Below are positions 9,880 through 17,178 of a DNA stretch of 47,525 bases, piece by piece (within the stretch, counting starts at the first letter, position 1; the number at the start of each line of letters is the position of its first letter). Below the pieces are notes generated by a model that saw only the letters and a program-made list of their open reading frames with translations, did no database searches and had not been told where the DNA came from. The position numbers and the translations under genes were made by a program. The DNA is from Streptomyces sp. SID12501 (lineage in GTDB: Bacteria > Actinomycetota > Actinomycetes > Streptomycetales > Streptomycetaceae): NCBI RefSeq assembly GCF_010550245.1, contig NZ_JAAGLU010000052.1, forward strand, positions 1 to 47,525, written 5' to 3'.

Positions 9880-12800
9880 ATGACGCGCAACCCGCGCAGC
9901 ACGCGCGACCGGCGCCGCATGCCTGGAAGTCGGACCACCGCCGCCGTACTCACTGCGGCCCTCGCCGCCACCGGCGTGGTCTTCGTAGGCCTCGGCCTGG
10001 ACGATGCCGACTCCGTCGGTGAGGCAGACCGTGCCCGGAACCCGAAACCGGTCACCGAGGCCGCAGCGATTACACACGCCGCGAAATCCGGGAAGCCTGT
10101 CGAGGTCACCGCGCTGCGCACGGCGCGCTCCAGCACCTGGGCCCGGCCTGATGGCCGCATGGCCAAAAAGCTGTACTCCTCGCCGATCCGGGCCAAGGTC
10201 GGCGGTGAGTGGAAGCCCATCGACTACGACCTGCGCCGCACCAAGGCCGGCTGGGAACCCGAGGCCACCAACACCCGGATCGTGTTCTCGGCCGGTTCCG
10301 AGAGCGCCGAGGCACGCGGGCAGGAGCGCTCCTCACGCGGCACCGTACGCCGGGTCTCTCTGCTCAAAGGAGTCAAGAACGCGACCACAGCCGTGTCGGA
10401 CGAGACCGCGACTCCCCTGGTCACTCTGACCGTTGAGGGGGGCTACGACATCCAGCTCACCTGGCCCGGCGCCGTTCCCGCCCCCATCATCGACGGCTCG
10501 CGGGCCCTGTACCCGGAGATCTTCCCGGGAGCCGATCTGGTCCTCACCGCCGAGGACGACGGCTTCGCCCAGCTCATCGTGCTGAAGAACCGCCAGGCCG
10601 CCGCCGATCCACACGTCCAGCAGCTCTCGTACGGCATCAGCGCCCCGGACCTGACCTTTCGGCTGGACCCGATCACCGGCATCCTCACCGCAGAGAACGC
10701 CTCTGCCGCCGAAGTCGCCATGTCGCCAACCCCGTTGATGTGGGACAGCAGCGGAGCGCCGGCCGTCACGGACGGCGGTGTGGGCGCCACCGCGCAGCCG
10801 ACGGCGCCCGAGTCCCCTGTCCCCACCGACGAGACCGTTGCCACGCCCAGCGACAGTGCCAGTGCGACTGAGGAAGAGTTGGTCGAGTCGGACGAACAGA
10901 CGGACGCCGACCCGGAGGACCTGCCGTCGGCCTCCGACGGCCCCGCGCCGACCGTGTCGGAATCCCCGCTACCGTCCGCACCGCCCGAGCCGACTCCCGC
11001 CCCCTCGCAGACCGGCTCGGCCGCCACGCTGAGTCTGCCGTCCCTCGACGGGCCGTCCCCCGACTCACACGGCGAGCTGGTCGAGACCGACCTGTCCGGG
11101 ACGAACTGGCTCCTCACCCCCGACCAGGACTTCCTCGCCGACCCGGCCACCACCTACCCGGTGTTCGTGGACCCGTCGGTGAAGAAGCACACCCAGAACT
11201 GGACCACGGCCTACAGTCGGCACCCCAACGCGACCTTCTACAACGGCAAGGGCTTCAACAAGGGCGGGACGCACGAGGCCCGCGTCGGCTTCGAGTCCGA
11301 CACCTGGGGCACCTCACGCTCGTACTTCAACATCGCCTTCGACAAGGACCTGAAGGGGACGAAGATCGAGAGCGCGAAATTGCGCCTGCTGGAGACGTAC
11401 TCCTGGTCGTGCAGCGCCCGTTCGATGACCGTGCACCTCACCGGCGAGATCAACTCCCGTACCAACTGGAAGAACGCTCCTCGGCTGCATGACGGCAACA
11501 AGTTCGCGACCAAGAGCTTCGCCCACGGCTACAAGTCCGGCTGCCGGGACGCGTACGAGACGTTCGACGTGCGCAAGGCGGCGCAGCAGCGTGCCGACAA
11601 GGGTGACGACACCATCACCTTCGGCATGCGCGCGAGCGACGAGCACTCCCAGTACGGGTGGAAGAAGTTCCAGGCCAACGGCGAGAACGCGCCCGTATTG
11701 GAACTCGTCTACAACCGCAGGCCGACCGCTCCCGATGCACTCGACCTCGGCCCCGACGCCAAGTGCACCACCACCAAGCCGTACGTCCGTATGGGCGCCG
11801 GCAGTGTGACCTTCACCGCCAGGGCGTCCGACAAGGACAAGAACCTCGACTACCTGGACTTCGACCTGTCTCCGACCGGAAAGTGGAGTACCACCGGCGA
11901 CATGCTCGGCGCCACAGGCACGGTCTCCGTCGGCGGCGACAAGGGGACGGCGCTGCGCACCACAAGCGCCTTTCCGACCAGCAAACTGACCAACGGCACC
12001 CTGTACTCCTGGCGGGTACGGGCCTTCGACGACGCGGGCACTTCCTCGAGCTTCTCGCCGGCGAAGACGCCGTGCCGTTTCATCCTCGACCTCTCGGCAC
12101 CCAAGCCGCCCAAGGTGAGTTCCACCGACTTCCCCAACGCCGACGGCAATGAGAACGGCTTCGGCAACGGCGCCGAGGACGCGAACTGGAGCACCAAGAA
12201 GTTCGGCACACCGGGCTCCTTCACGGTGCGCGCCCTCAACACGGACGTGGTGCGGTACGAATACGGGTTCAACTCGCCCAGCTATGCGTTCACGCTCAAC
12301 CGCACAGCCGGAACCGCCGTCACGGTCAGCGCGATCCTCGCGAACGCCAAGCCCCCGGCCGCCGGTCCGAACGTGCTGTACATCCGAACCGTGGACGGCG
12401 CGGGCAATGTCTCCGATCCGACGAAGTACCTCTTCTACGTCACGCCACGCGACCAGGCCGACGCGCCCGGAGACTTCACCGGTGACAAACTCGCCGACAT
12501 GATGGTCGTCACCGGGGCCGGCAATCTGGGGATGTATCCCTCCCAGGCCACCGCCACCGACCTCACCCAGGGCACCGGCGACCTCGTCGACTACTCAATG
12601 CCCGGCGGCTACCGGGGCAACCCGGACAAGGACCCCAACGGCGACGACCTGCCACCGTTCGTCCAGGCTCCCGACGGGCACTTCAAGGGCGCCTTGATCA
12701 CCCACAACGGTGACATCTACGGCGGCGACGGGCTCCAAGACCTCGTCGTACGCCTCGGCTCGAAGCTGTGGGTGTACCCGGGCGACGGGTACGGCGCCGT

Positions 12801-13377
12801 CAACATCGACAAACGCCGGGAGATCCTGCTGCCGGAGGGCGCGCCGAGCCCGTCGACCCTGACCCAGATCGTGTCCGCGGGTTTCGCCACCGAGTTCGGA
12901 CACACCGACTTCATTGGCACCATCGGCGACCAGTTGTGGGCCTTCACCGGCTACCACGGGGCGACCGTTGGCGGGACGGTCCGGCTCTCGACGTCGGGCT
13001 GGACCAACCGGGATATCGTCATCGCCCGGGACGTCAGTGGTGACGGCATCACCGACCTCCTCTTCCGGGACAACGTCACGGGCAAACTGTGGCTCCGAAA
13101 GGGCGTCGCCGCCACCACCGGCGGAGTCGACCTGACCTCACTGGGCAAGGAAGGCACCGACACCGAGTACGGCGCGGCCGGCTGGGGCAACACCAACATG
13201 TTGCACCTGATGGGCACGCCCGACGTCAACGGCGACTCCATCCCCGACATCTGGGCCGTACGCTCCGACGGCACCGTGCGGGTCTATTCGGGTGGTAGGA
13301 CGAGTGTCGTGGCGGGATCCGGCAAGGAGGTCATCGGCGCGGCACCCTGGTGGCAGAACCGGATCGCCGTCGGCTGA
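9880..13377 (+). CDS. Secreted DNRLRE / FG-GAP repeat protein
   Basis: A 1,165-residue exported protein. ATG at 9880 follows a purine-rich GGGGAAGGGGAA and precedes an Arg-rich start and a hydrophobic segment (residues about 20-45). Residues about 310-400 are a Pro/Ser/Glu-rich linker. A DNRLRE-type domain spans about 420-610 (TYPVFVDPS start, then paired Tyr/Trp strands). A fibronectin-III-like region follows at about 615-740. The C-terminal 300 residues carry FG-GAP/VCBS motifs with calcium-loop patterns (DFTGDKLADM, DVSGDGITDL, DVNGDSIPDI), suggesting a beta-propeller. Such proteins are commonly encoded beside RHS proteins in Streptomyces, and this one is divergent from the RHS gene. A cell-surface or carbohydrate-binding role is inferred. 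A strong hairpin follows the stop. Confidence 0.85.
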   Translation: MTRNPRSTRDRRRMPGSRTTAAVLTAALAATGVVFVGLGLDDADSVGEADRARNPKPVTEAAAITHAAKSGKPVEVTALRTARSSTWARPDGRMAKKLYSSPIRAKVGGEWKPIDYDLRRTKAGWEPEATNTRIVFSAGSESAEARGQERSSRGTVRRVSLLKGVKNATTAVSDETATPLVTLTVEGGYDIQLTWPGAVPAPIIDGSRALYPEIFPGADLVLTAEDDGFAQLIVLKNRQAAADPHVQQLSYGISAPDLTFRLDPITGILTAENASAAEVAMSPTPLMWDSSGAPAVTDGGVGATAQPTAPESPVPTDETVATPSDSASATEEELVESDEQTDADPEDLPSASDGPAPTVSESPLPSAPPEPTPAPSQTGSAATLSLPSLDGPSPDSHGELVETDLSGTNWLLTPDQDFLADPATTYPVFVDPSVKKHTQNWTTAYSRHPNATFYNGKGFNKGGTHEARVGFESDTWGTSRSYFNIAFDKDLKGTKIESAKLRLLETYSWSCSARSMTVHLTGEINSRTNWKNAPRLHDGNKFATKSFAHGYKSGCRDAYETFDVRKAAQQRADKGDDTITFGMRASDEHSQYGWKKFQANGENAPVLELVYNRRPTAPDALDLGPDAKCTTTKPYVRMGAGSVTFTARASDKDKNLDYLDFDLSPTGKWSTTGDMLGATGTVSVGGDKGTALRTTSAFPTSKLTNGTLYSWRVRAFDDAGTSSSFSPAKTPCRFILDLSAPKPPKVSSTDFPNADGNENGFGNGAEDANWSTKKFGTPGSFTVRALNTDVVRYEYGFNSPSYAFTLNRTAGTAVTVSAILANAKPPAAGPNVLYIRTVDGAGNVSDPTKYLFYVTPRDQADAPGDFTGDKLADMMVVTGAGNLGMYPSQATATDLTQGTGDLVDYSMPGGYRGNPDKDPNGDDLPPFVQAPDGHFKGALITHNGDIYGGDGLQDLVVRLGSKLWVYPGDGYGAVNIDKRREILLPEGAPSPSTLTQIVSAGFATEFGHTDFIGTIGDQLWAFTGYHGATVGGTVRLSTSGWTNRDIVIARDVSGDGITDLLFRDNVTGKLWLRKGVAATTGGVDLTSLGKEGTDTEYGAAGWGNTNMLHLMGTPDVNGDSIPDIWAVRSDGTVRVYSGGRTSVVAGSGKEVIGAAPWWQNRIAVG

Positions 13378-13414
13378 TCGGTCGAGGTGCTGCGAGTACC
13401 GAATACACCGTCGT

Positions 13415-13443
13415 GGGCCTCGTTTCCTGCGGAAACGGGGCCC
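13415..13443 (+). terminator. Hairpin terminator after the DNRLRE gene
   Basis: A 13-bp stem (GGGCCTCGTTTCC, loop TGC, GGAAACGGGGCCC, one G-U pair) begins 38 bases after the stop at 13377. No long T-run follows, which is usual in high-GC actinomycetes. Confidence 0.75.
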
Positions 13444-13549
13444 TCCGGCGTGCCAGGCACACAATCGGGTGACGTGGCCTGAAGGGGACACACCTGTTCC
13501 TCACGGCCTACGATGTTGGACTCGACGCCAGGCCCACAGGAGGCACGTG

Positions 13550-14161
13550 ATGTCCGCAGCATCCGTCGAGCGGCACCATGGCGACCGTCCGCTGATCGCG
13601 GAGGCGCACCGCCTCATGGAACGCAATCCGGGCAACCGCGTCGAGATCATCGGAGGCCAGATCCTCGTGTCCCCGTCCCCGGGCGGCCCACACGCAGATG
13701 CTCTGACGAGTCTCACGGTTCCCTTCCTGGCGGCAGGACTGCACGGACCGGAGTCACGGGTGCTACAAGAAGTCGGACTGTGGCTCCCCGCTGGTCCGGA
13801 GGACTACGCGATCCCTGATCTCGCGGTGGTGGACGCCGACTACAGAGACAGCCATGTCGAGAACAGCTGCTACGACCCCATCTGCTTCCGCCTCGTCCTG
13901 GAAGTCACGTCCAGCAACTACCAGACAGACCTGCGTACCAAGGTCGCCGCCTACGCCGGCGCCAAGGTCCCGGTCTACGTCATCGTCGACCGTAAGCACC
14001 AGCGCCTCCATGTACTCACTGACGCGGCCGAGAACGACTACGGCAGTCACCGCATCCACGCCCCCGGCGAACTCGTCACCCTCCCCGACTCCATCGGCGC
14101 CAAAGTCACCCTCGACGTGGCTGCGATCCTCGACGCCGGGCAGCCGAAGCGGACTCCCTGA
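13550..14161 (+). CDS. Uma2 (DUF820) family PD-(D/E)XK nuclease-like protein
   Basis: A 203-residue soluble protein. ATG at 13550 is set by AGGAGG at 13538-13543. The Uma2 order is clear: an N-terminal RVEIIGGQILVSPSPGG strand pair, then IPDLAVVD, LVLEVTSSNYQTDLRTKVAAYA and VPVYVIVD. The D-x(n)-E-V...K residues match the restriction-endonuclease-like fold. Uma2 proteins are abundant in Streptomyces and cyanobacteria and their substrates are unknown. A second Uma2 gene lies on the opposite strand only 0.5 kb downstream (14655-15287). Confidence 0.85.
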   Translation: MSAASVERHHGDRPLIAEAHRLMERNPGNRVEIIGGQILVSPSPGGPHADALTSLTVPFLAAGLHGPESRVLQEVGLWLPAGPEDYAIPDLAVVDADYRDSHVENSCYDPICFRLVLEVTSSNYQTDLRTKVAAYAGAKVPVYVIVDRKHQRLHVLTDAAENDYGSHRIHAPGELVTLPDSIGAKVTLDVAAILDAGQPKRTP

Positions 14162-14236
14162 TCACGTACGTCACAGCGCCCGTCTGCCCGCCCCAGCCTC
14201 CCGAGATTCCGCCGACCATCCCCTTACCCTGACGCC

Positions 14237-14644
14237 ATGTCAGATGACGAGTCGTACGAACTGCTCGGTTTCGACAACGTGCTGCTGCCCGTCGGTGAGC
14301 TCGCCGAGGCGGTCGCCTTCTACGAGCGTGCCGGGTTCGGTGTCACCGCTCGGGTCGACGAGGCCGGGATCGCCGTGCTGAGGGTCGGGGCCGAGACGCC
14401 GGGGCTGCTGCTGCGGGTCGAGGAGGCGCTCGGGCACCGGGAGCCGCCGTGGGCCTCTCCCCGGATCTGGCTGGAGGTGCCGGACGCCAAGGCGGCGGCC
14501 CGCGCTCTGGCCACGGCCGGCATCACCCCGCTCGACGCCCCGATGTCCGTGGCCACGGGCTGGACCGTCGAGATCGCCGATCCCTGGGGCAACGTCATCG
14601 GCTTCACCGATTACACGAAGCGGCCGGAACTCGCACGGTCGTGA
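14237..14644 (+). CDS. VOC (glyoxalase/bleomycin-resistance fold) protein
   Basis: A 135-residue protein with the vicinal-oxygen-chelate layout. The first beta-alpha-beta-beta-beta unit is LGFDNVLLPVGELAEAVAFY...GF. The second is IWLEVPDAKAAARAL...GI, ending in the typical EIADPWGNVIGFTDY. A metal-binding Glu/His set is only partly evident, so the reaction cannot be named; antibiotic resistance or small-molecule binding are both possible. TACCCT at 14225-14230 lies six bases before the ATG with no Shine-Dalgarno sequence, suggesting a leaderless mRNA. The gene converges with the minus-strand Uma2 gene, with ten bases between stops. Confidence 0.8.
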   Translation: MSDDESYELLGFDNVLLPVGELAEAVAFYERAGFGVTARVDEAGIAVLRVGAETPGLLLRVEEALGHREPPWASPRIWLEVPDAKAAARALATAGITPLDAPMSVATGWTVEIADPWGNVIGFTDYTKRPELARS

Positions 14645-14654
14645 ACCCGGGCGA

Positions 14655-15287
14655 TCATGAACCCGGGCGGCGATTGATCGCCGTCAGGTCGATGTCGATG
14701 TCGAAGGGCACGGCCAGCTTGAGGCGGTCGTGGAAGATGCCGGTGAGGGCGTAGGCCTTGGTGGCGGGGTCGAGTTCGTAGACGTAGACGACGGGGAGCC
14801 CCTTGTCTGCGTCCTGCTCGACCCGCCAGAAGTGGGGCACCCCGGCCGCCGCGTACTTGCGCGGCTTGACCTCGCGGTCGCGGTCCCGGGTGTCCGCGGC
14901 GACCACCTCCACCGCCAAGAGGATGTCCTCCGGCTCGTACCAGGTCTGGTCCGGGCCGGCGTTCGCTGTCTCCGGGAAGACGATGAGGTCCGGTTCGGGG
15001 CGGTTCTTGAGGTCCAGCTTGACGGTCATTCGCGCCAGGACGTCGAGGTGGCCAGGAGCCTGTTCCAGCAGAGCGTGCTCCAGCAGGCGCAGCGTGCGGG
15101 AGTGGAAGCGTGTCGGCGGGCTGACGAAGACCAGGCTCCCGTCGAGCAGTTCCGTGTGCCTTGGGAGACCGGGGATGCGGTCGAGGTCGTCGGCGGTCCA
15201 GCCCTCCGGGGGCGGGATCGGCCAGCGGTACGGCGGTTCGGGGTCGAACCACTCATCCCTCTCTTCTTTTTCGCGTGTGGCGCTCAC
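14655..15287 (-). CDS. Uma2 (DUF820) family PD-(D/E)XK nuclease-like protein
   Basis: A 210-residue protein starting at ATG 15287. Its core reads RPEPDLIVFPE, LLAVEVVAADTRDRDREVKPRKY, then AAAGVPHFWRVEQ, giving the D...E-V...K pattern of Uma2 nucleases. The N-terminus holds the PEGWTADDLDRIP...ELLDGSLVFVSPP segment typical of Streptomyces members. It is divergent from the membrane protein/DCC/TetR operon, and its start lies only 37 bp from the first TTGAAC palindrome, so the TetR protein could affect it as well. DNA cleavage is inferred from the fold only. Confidence 0.85.
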   Translation of the reverse strand: MSATREKEERDEWFDPEPPYRWPIPPPEGWTADDLDRIPGLPRHTELLDGSLVFVSPPTRFHSRTLRLLEHALLEQAPGHLDVLARMTVKLDLKNRPEPDLIVFPETANAGPDQTWYEPEDILLAVEVVAADTRDRDREVKPRKYAAAGVPHFWRVEQDADKGLPVVYVYELDPATKAYALTGIFHDRLKLAVPFDIDIDLTAINRRPGS

Positions 15288-15324
15288 ATCTGTCCAAACG
15301 CCGACAGCCCACCCCGGTTACTAC

Positions 15325-15393
15325 TTGAACGTGTTCAAAAACAGGTCTACAGTCTCCCCCGTAAGCACTTTTGAACGCGTTCAAGTCGTTCAA
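15325..15393 (+). promoter_or_regulatory. Promoter and twin TetR-type operators of the 15418-17165 operon
   Basis: Two 14-bp palindromes, TTGAACGTGTTCAA (15325-15338) and TTGAACGCGTTCAA (15371-15384), share the form TTGAAC-N2-GTTCAA and sit 46 bp apart. A further half-site GTTCAA is at 15388-15393. The first TTGAAC also serves as a good -35 box, 17 bases before TACAGT (15348-15353) as the -10. A repressor bound there would block RNA polymerase. The third gene of the operon is a TetR regulator, making autorepression the obvious model. Confidence 0.75.
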
Positions 15394-15417
15394 GAGGCTC
15401 GGGGAGAAGGACGAGAC

Positions 15418-15825
15418 ATGGACCTCACAGTCGTCGCATACGTCATATACCTGCTGGTCAGCGTCGCGTTGACCGTCTGGGTCGCGCGGACCCTGAGCAG
15501 CAATGGGCGGGTTTTCCTCGCCGATGTGCTGCAGGGGAACGAGAAGCTTGCCGATGCCGTCAACCATCTGCTGGTCGTCGGGTTCTATCTCGTCAACCTC
15601 GGGTTCGTGGCCCTCTATCTCAGCGGTGACGGGGACATCGCCAGCACCCGGGAGGTCTTCGAGGCGCTCTCGACCAAGCTCGGTGTGGTGCTGCTCGTGC
15701 TGGGCGTCATGCACCTCGCCAACGTGTTCGTCCTCAGCAAGATCCGCCGGCGGAGTGTCATGGAGCGGGAGCAGGTCCCGCCCGTCGCGCCGCAGGGCTG
15801 GGTCACTCCCGCGGCCGGGGCGTGA
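15418..15825 (+). CDS. Small integral membrane protein, first gene of TetR operon
   Basis: A 135-residue protein starting at ATG 15418 behind AGAAGGACGAG. Three hydrophobic segments are visible: VVAYVIYLLVSVALTVWVA near the N-terminus, LLVVGFYLVNLGFVALYL in the middle, and LGVVLLVLGVMHLANVFVL near residue 100. A short basic cytoplasmic tail follows. I do not recognise a functional family. Its stop overlaps the next gene's GTG (GTGA at 15822-15825), so it is translationally coupled to the DCC protein and probably works with it and under the TetR protein encoded third. Confidence 0.8.
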   Translation: MDLTVVAYVIYLLVSVALTVWVARTLSSNGRVFLADVLQGNEKLADAVNHLLVVGFYLVNLGFVALYLSGDGDIASTREVFEALSTKLGVVLLVLGVMHLANVFVLSKIRRRSVMEREQVPPVAPQGWVTPAAGA

Positions 15826-16382
15826 CCACGATGAGCCACATTGAAGCGGTGGGGTCGGGGGACAACACCACCGCCCGAGCGGACCGGGACGCCACGGGGG
15901 GCGTTCCGGTCCGCCGGCTCACCGTCCTGTACGACGCCGAGTGCGAGCTGTGCACGTTCGTGCGCGAATGGCTCGCGCGTCAGCCCCAGCTGGTGCCGCT
16001 GGCGTTGGTTCCGGCGGGCTCGGAGCGGGCACGAGCGCTGTTTCCGACCCTCGACCACTCCGCCACCCTCGCCGACGTCACCGTCGTCGGGGACTCCGGG
16101 CAGGTCTATCGCGGCGCCGGTGCCTGGGTCGTCGTGCTGTGGGCGTTGCGTGAGTACCGGCCGCTCGCCCATCGGTTCGCCACCCCGGCCGGGGCCCTGC
16201 TCGCCAAGGGTGCCGTTCTCGCCGCCGCCAAGTGGCGCGGGAGCCGGTGGGGTACCGACAGCAGTGGCCGCCCCTTGTACCGGCGGCCCGACGGGTGGTC
16301 GTACGATCCCCGCTTCGGGTGGGTCCACAACCCGCCTGGCACCCAGCCCGGCTGTGACAGCGGCACCTGCTCCACTGGTTAG
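15822..16382 (+). CDS. DCC family thiol-disulfide oxidoreductase-like protein
   Basis: A 186-residue protein (from GTG 15822; ATG 15831 is an alternative start). The family signature is the early strand LTVLYDAECELCTFVREWL, where D-x-x-C-x-x-C lies in a thioredoxin-like position, followed by LVPLALV and a ...VYRGAGAWVVVLWAL helix. The long C-terminal extension carries paired Cys residues (CDSGTCSTG) unusual for the family core. It is coupled to the upstream membrane protein by a stop/start overlap and followed after nine bases by the TetR gene. A redox role at the membrane is inferred; the substrate is unknown. Confidence 0.8.
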   Translation: MTTMSHIEAVGSGDNTTARADRDATGGVPVRRLTVLYDAECELCTFVREWLARQPQLVPLALVPAGSERARALFPTLDHSATLADVTVVGDSGQVYRGAGAWVVVLWALREYRPLAHRFATPAGALLAKGAVLAAAKWRGSRWGTDSSGRPLYRRPDGWSYDPRFGWVHNPPGTQPGCDSGTCSTG

Positions 16383-16391
16383 GCTCCTTCC

Positions 16392-17165
16392 GTGTCAGCA
16401 GCGAAAGACAGCCCCGAATCCTCCGAGTCCCCTGAGTCCCTTGAGCCCTCCGCTCCTGCTCCCGCCAAGAGTGAGCAGACCCGTGCGCTGATCCTGGAGA
16501 CGGCCATGCGGCTGTTCAAGGAGCGGGGGTACGACAAGACGACCATGCGGGCCATCGCCAAGGAGGCCGGGGTCTCCGTCGGCAACGCGTACTACTACTT
16601 CGCCGGCAAGGAGCACCTGATCCAGGGCTTCTACGACCAGCTGGCCCGCGAGTACCAGGAGGCCGCGCGGGAAGTCCTGGACCGGGAGACGGAGTTGGAG
16701 GCGCGGCTGGCCGGGGTGTACCGGGCCTGGCTCGATGTGTCCGCTTCGTACCACGAGTTCGCCGTGCAGTTCTTCAAGACCGCCGCCGACCCGAACAGCC
16801 CCCTCAGCCCCTTCTCGCCCGAGTCGGAGCACGCGCGCACGCAGGCCATCAACGTGCACAGGGAAGTGCTCGCCGGGTCCAAGGCCAAGGTTCCGGAGGA
16901 ACTCCGGGACGTGCTGCCCGAGTTGATGTGGCTGTCCCAGATGGGCATGGTCATGTACTGGATCTACGACCGTACGGAGGGCCGTGAGCGCACCTACCGG
17001 CTCGCCGGGCGCGGCGCCCGGCTCACCGCCCGTGGTGTGTCCCTGGCCCGCTTCCGTGTGCTGCGCCCGCTCGTCCACGAAGTCCACGACCTGTTCAGCG
17101 ACTTCCTGCCGGGCATGACCAACGCCCTTCCCGAGGACCCCGGGAAGGGCGAGAAGGCCAAGTAA
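16392..17165 (+). CDS. TetR family transcriptional regulator
   Basis: A 257-residue regulator starting at GTG 16392. After a Ser/Pro/Glu-rich leader of about 25 residues, the helix-turn-helix is textbook: RALILETAMRLFKERGYDKT, TMRAIAKEAGVSVGNAYYYF, then GKEHLIQGFYD. The C-terminal ligand domain (residues about 90-250) contains ELMWLSQMGMVMYWIYDRT. The first 30 residues are low-complexity and may be non-essential. It most likely binds the TTGAAC-N2-GTTCAA palindromes at 15325 and 15371 and represses its own operon. TAGGCT at 16380-16385 lies six bases before the GTG, so an extra internal leaderless promoter is possible. The inducer is unknown. Confidence 0.9.
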   Translation: MSAAKDSPESSESPESLEPSAPAPAKSEQTRALILETAMRLFKERGYDKTTMRAIAKEAGVSVGNAYYYFAGKEHLIQGFYDQLAREYQEAAREVLDRETELEARLAGVYRAWLDVSASYHEFAVQFFKTAADPNSPLSPFSPESEHARTQAINVHREVLAGSKAKVPEELRDVLPELMWLSQMGMVMYWIYDRTEGRERTYRLAGRGARLTARGVSLARFRVLRPLVHEVHDLFSDFLPGMTNALPEDPGKGEKAK

Positions 17166-17178
17166 GCCGCAGGGAAGG

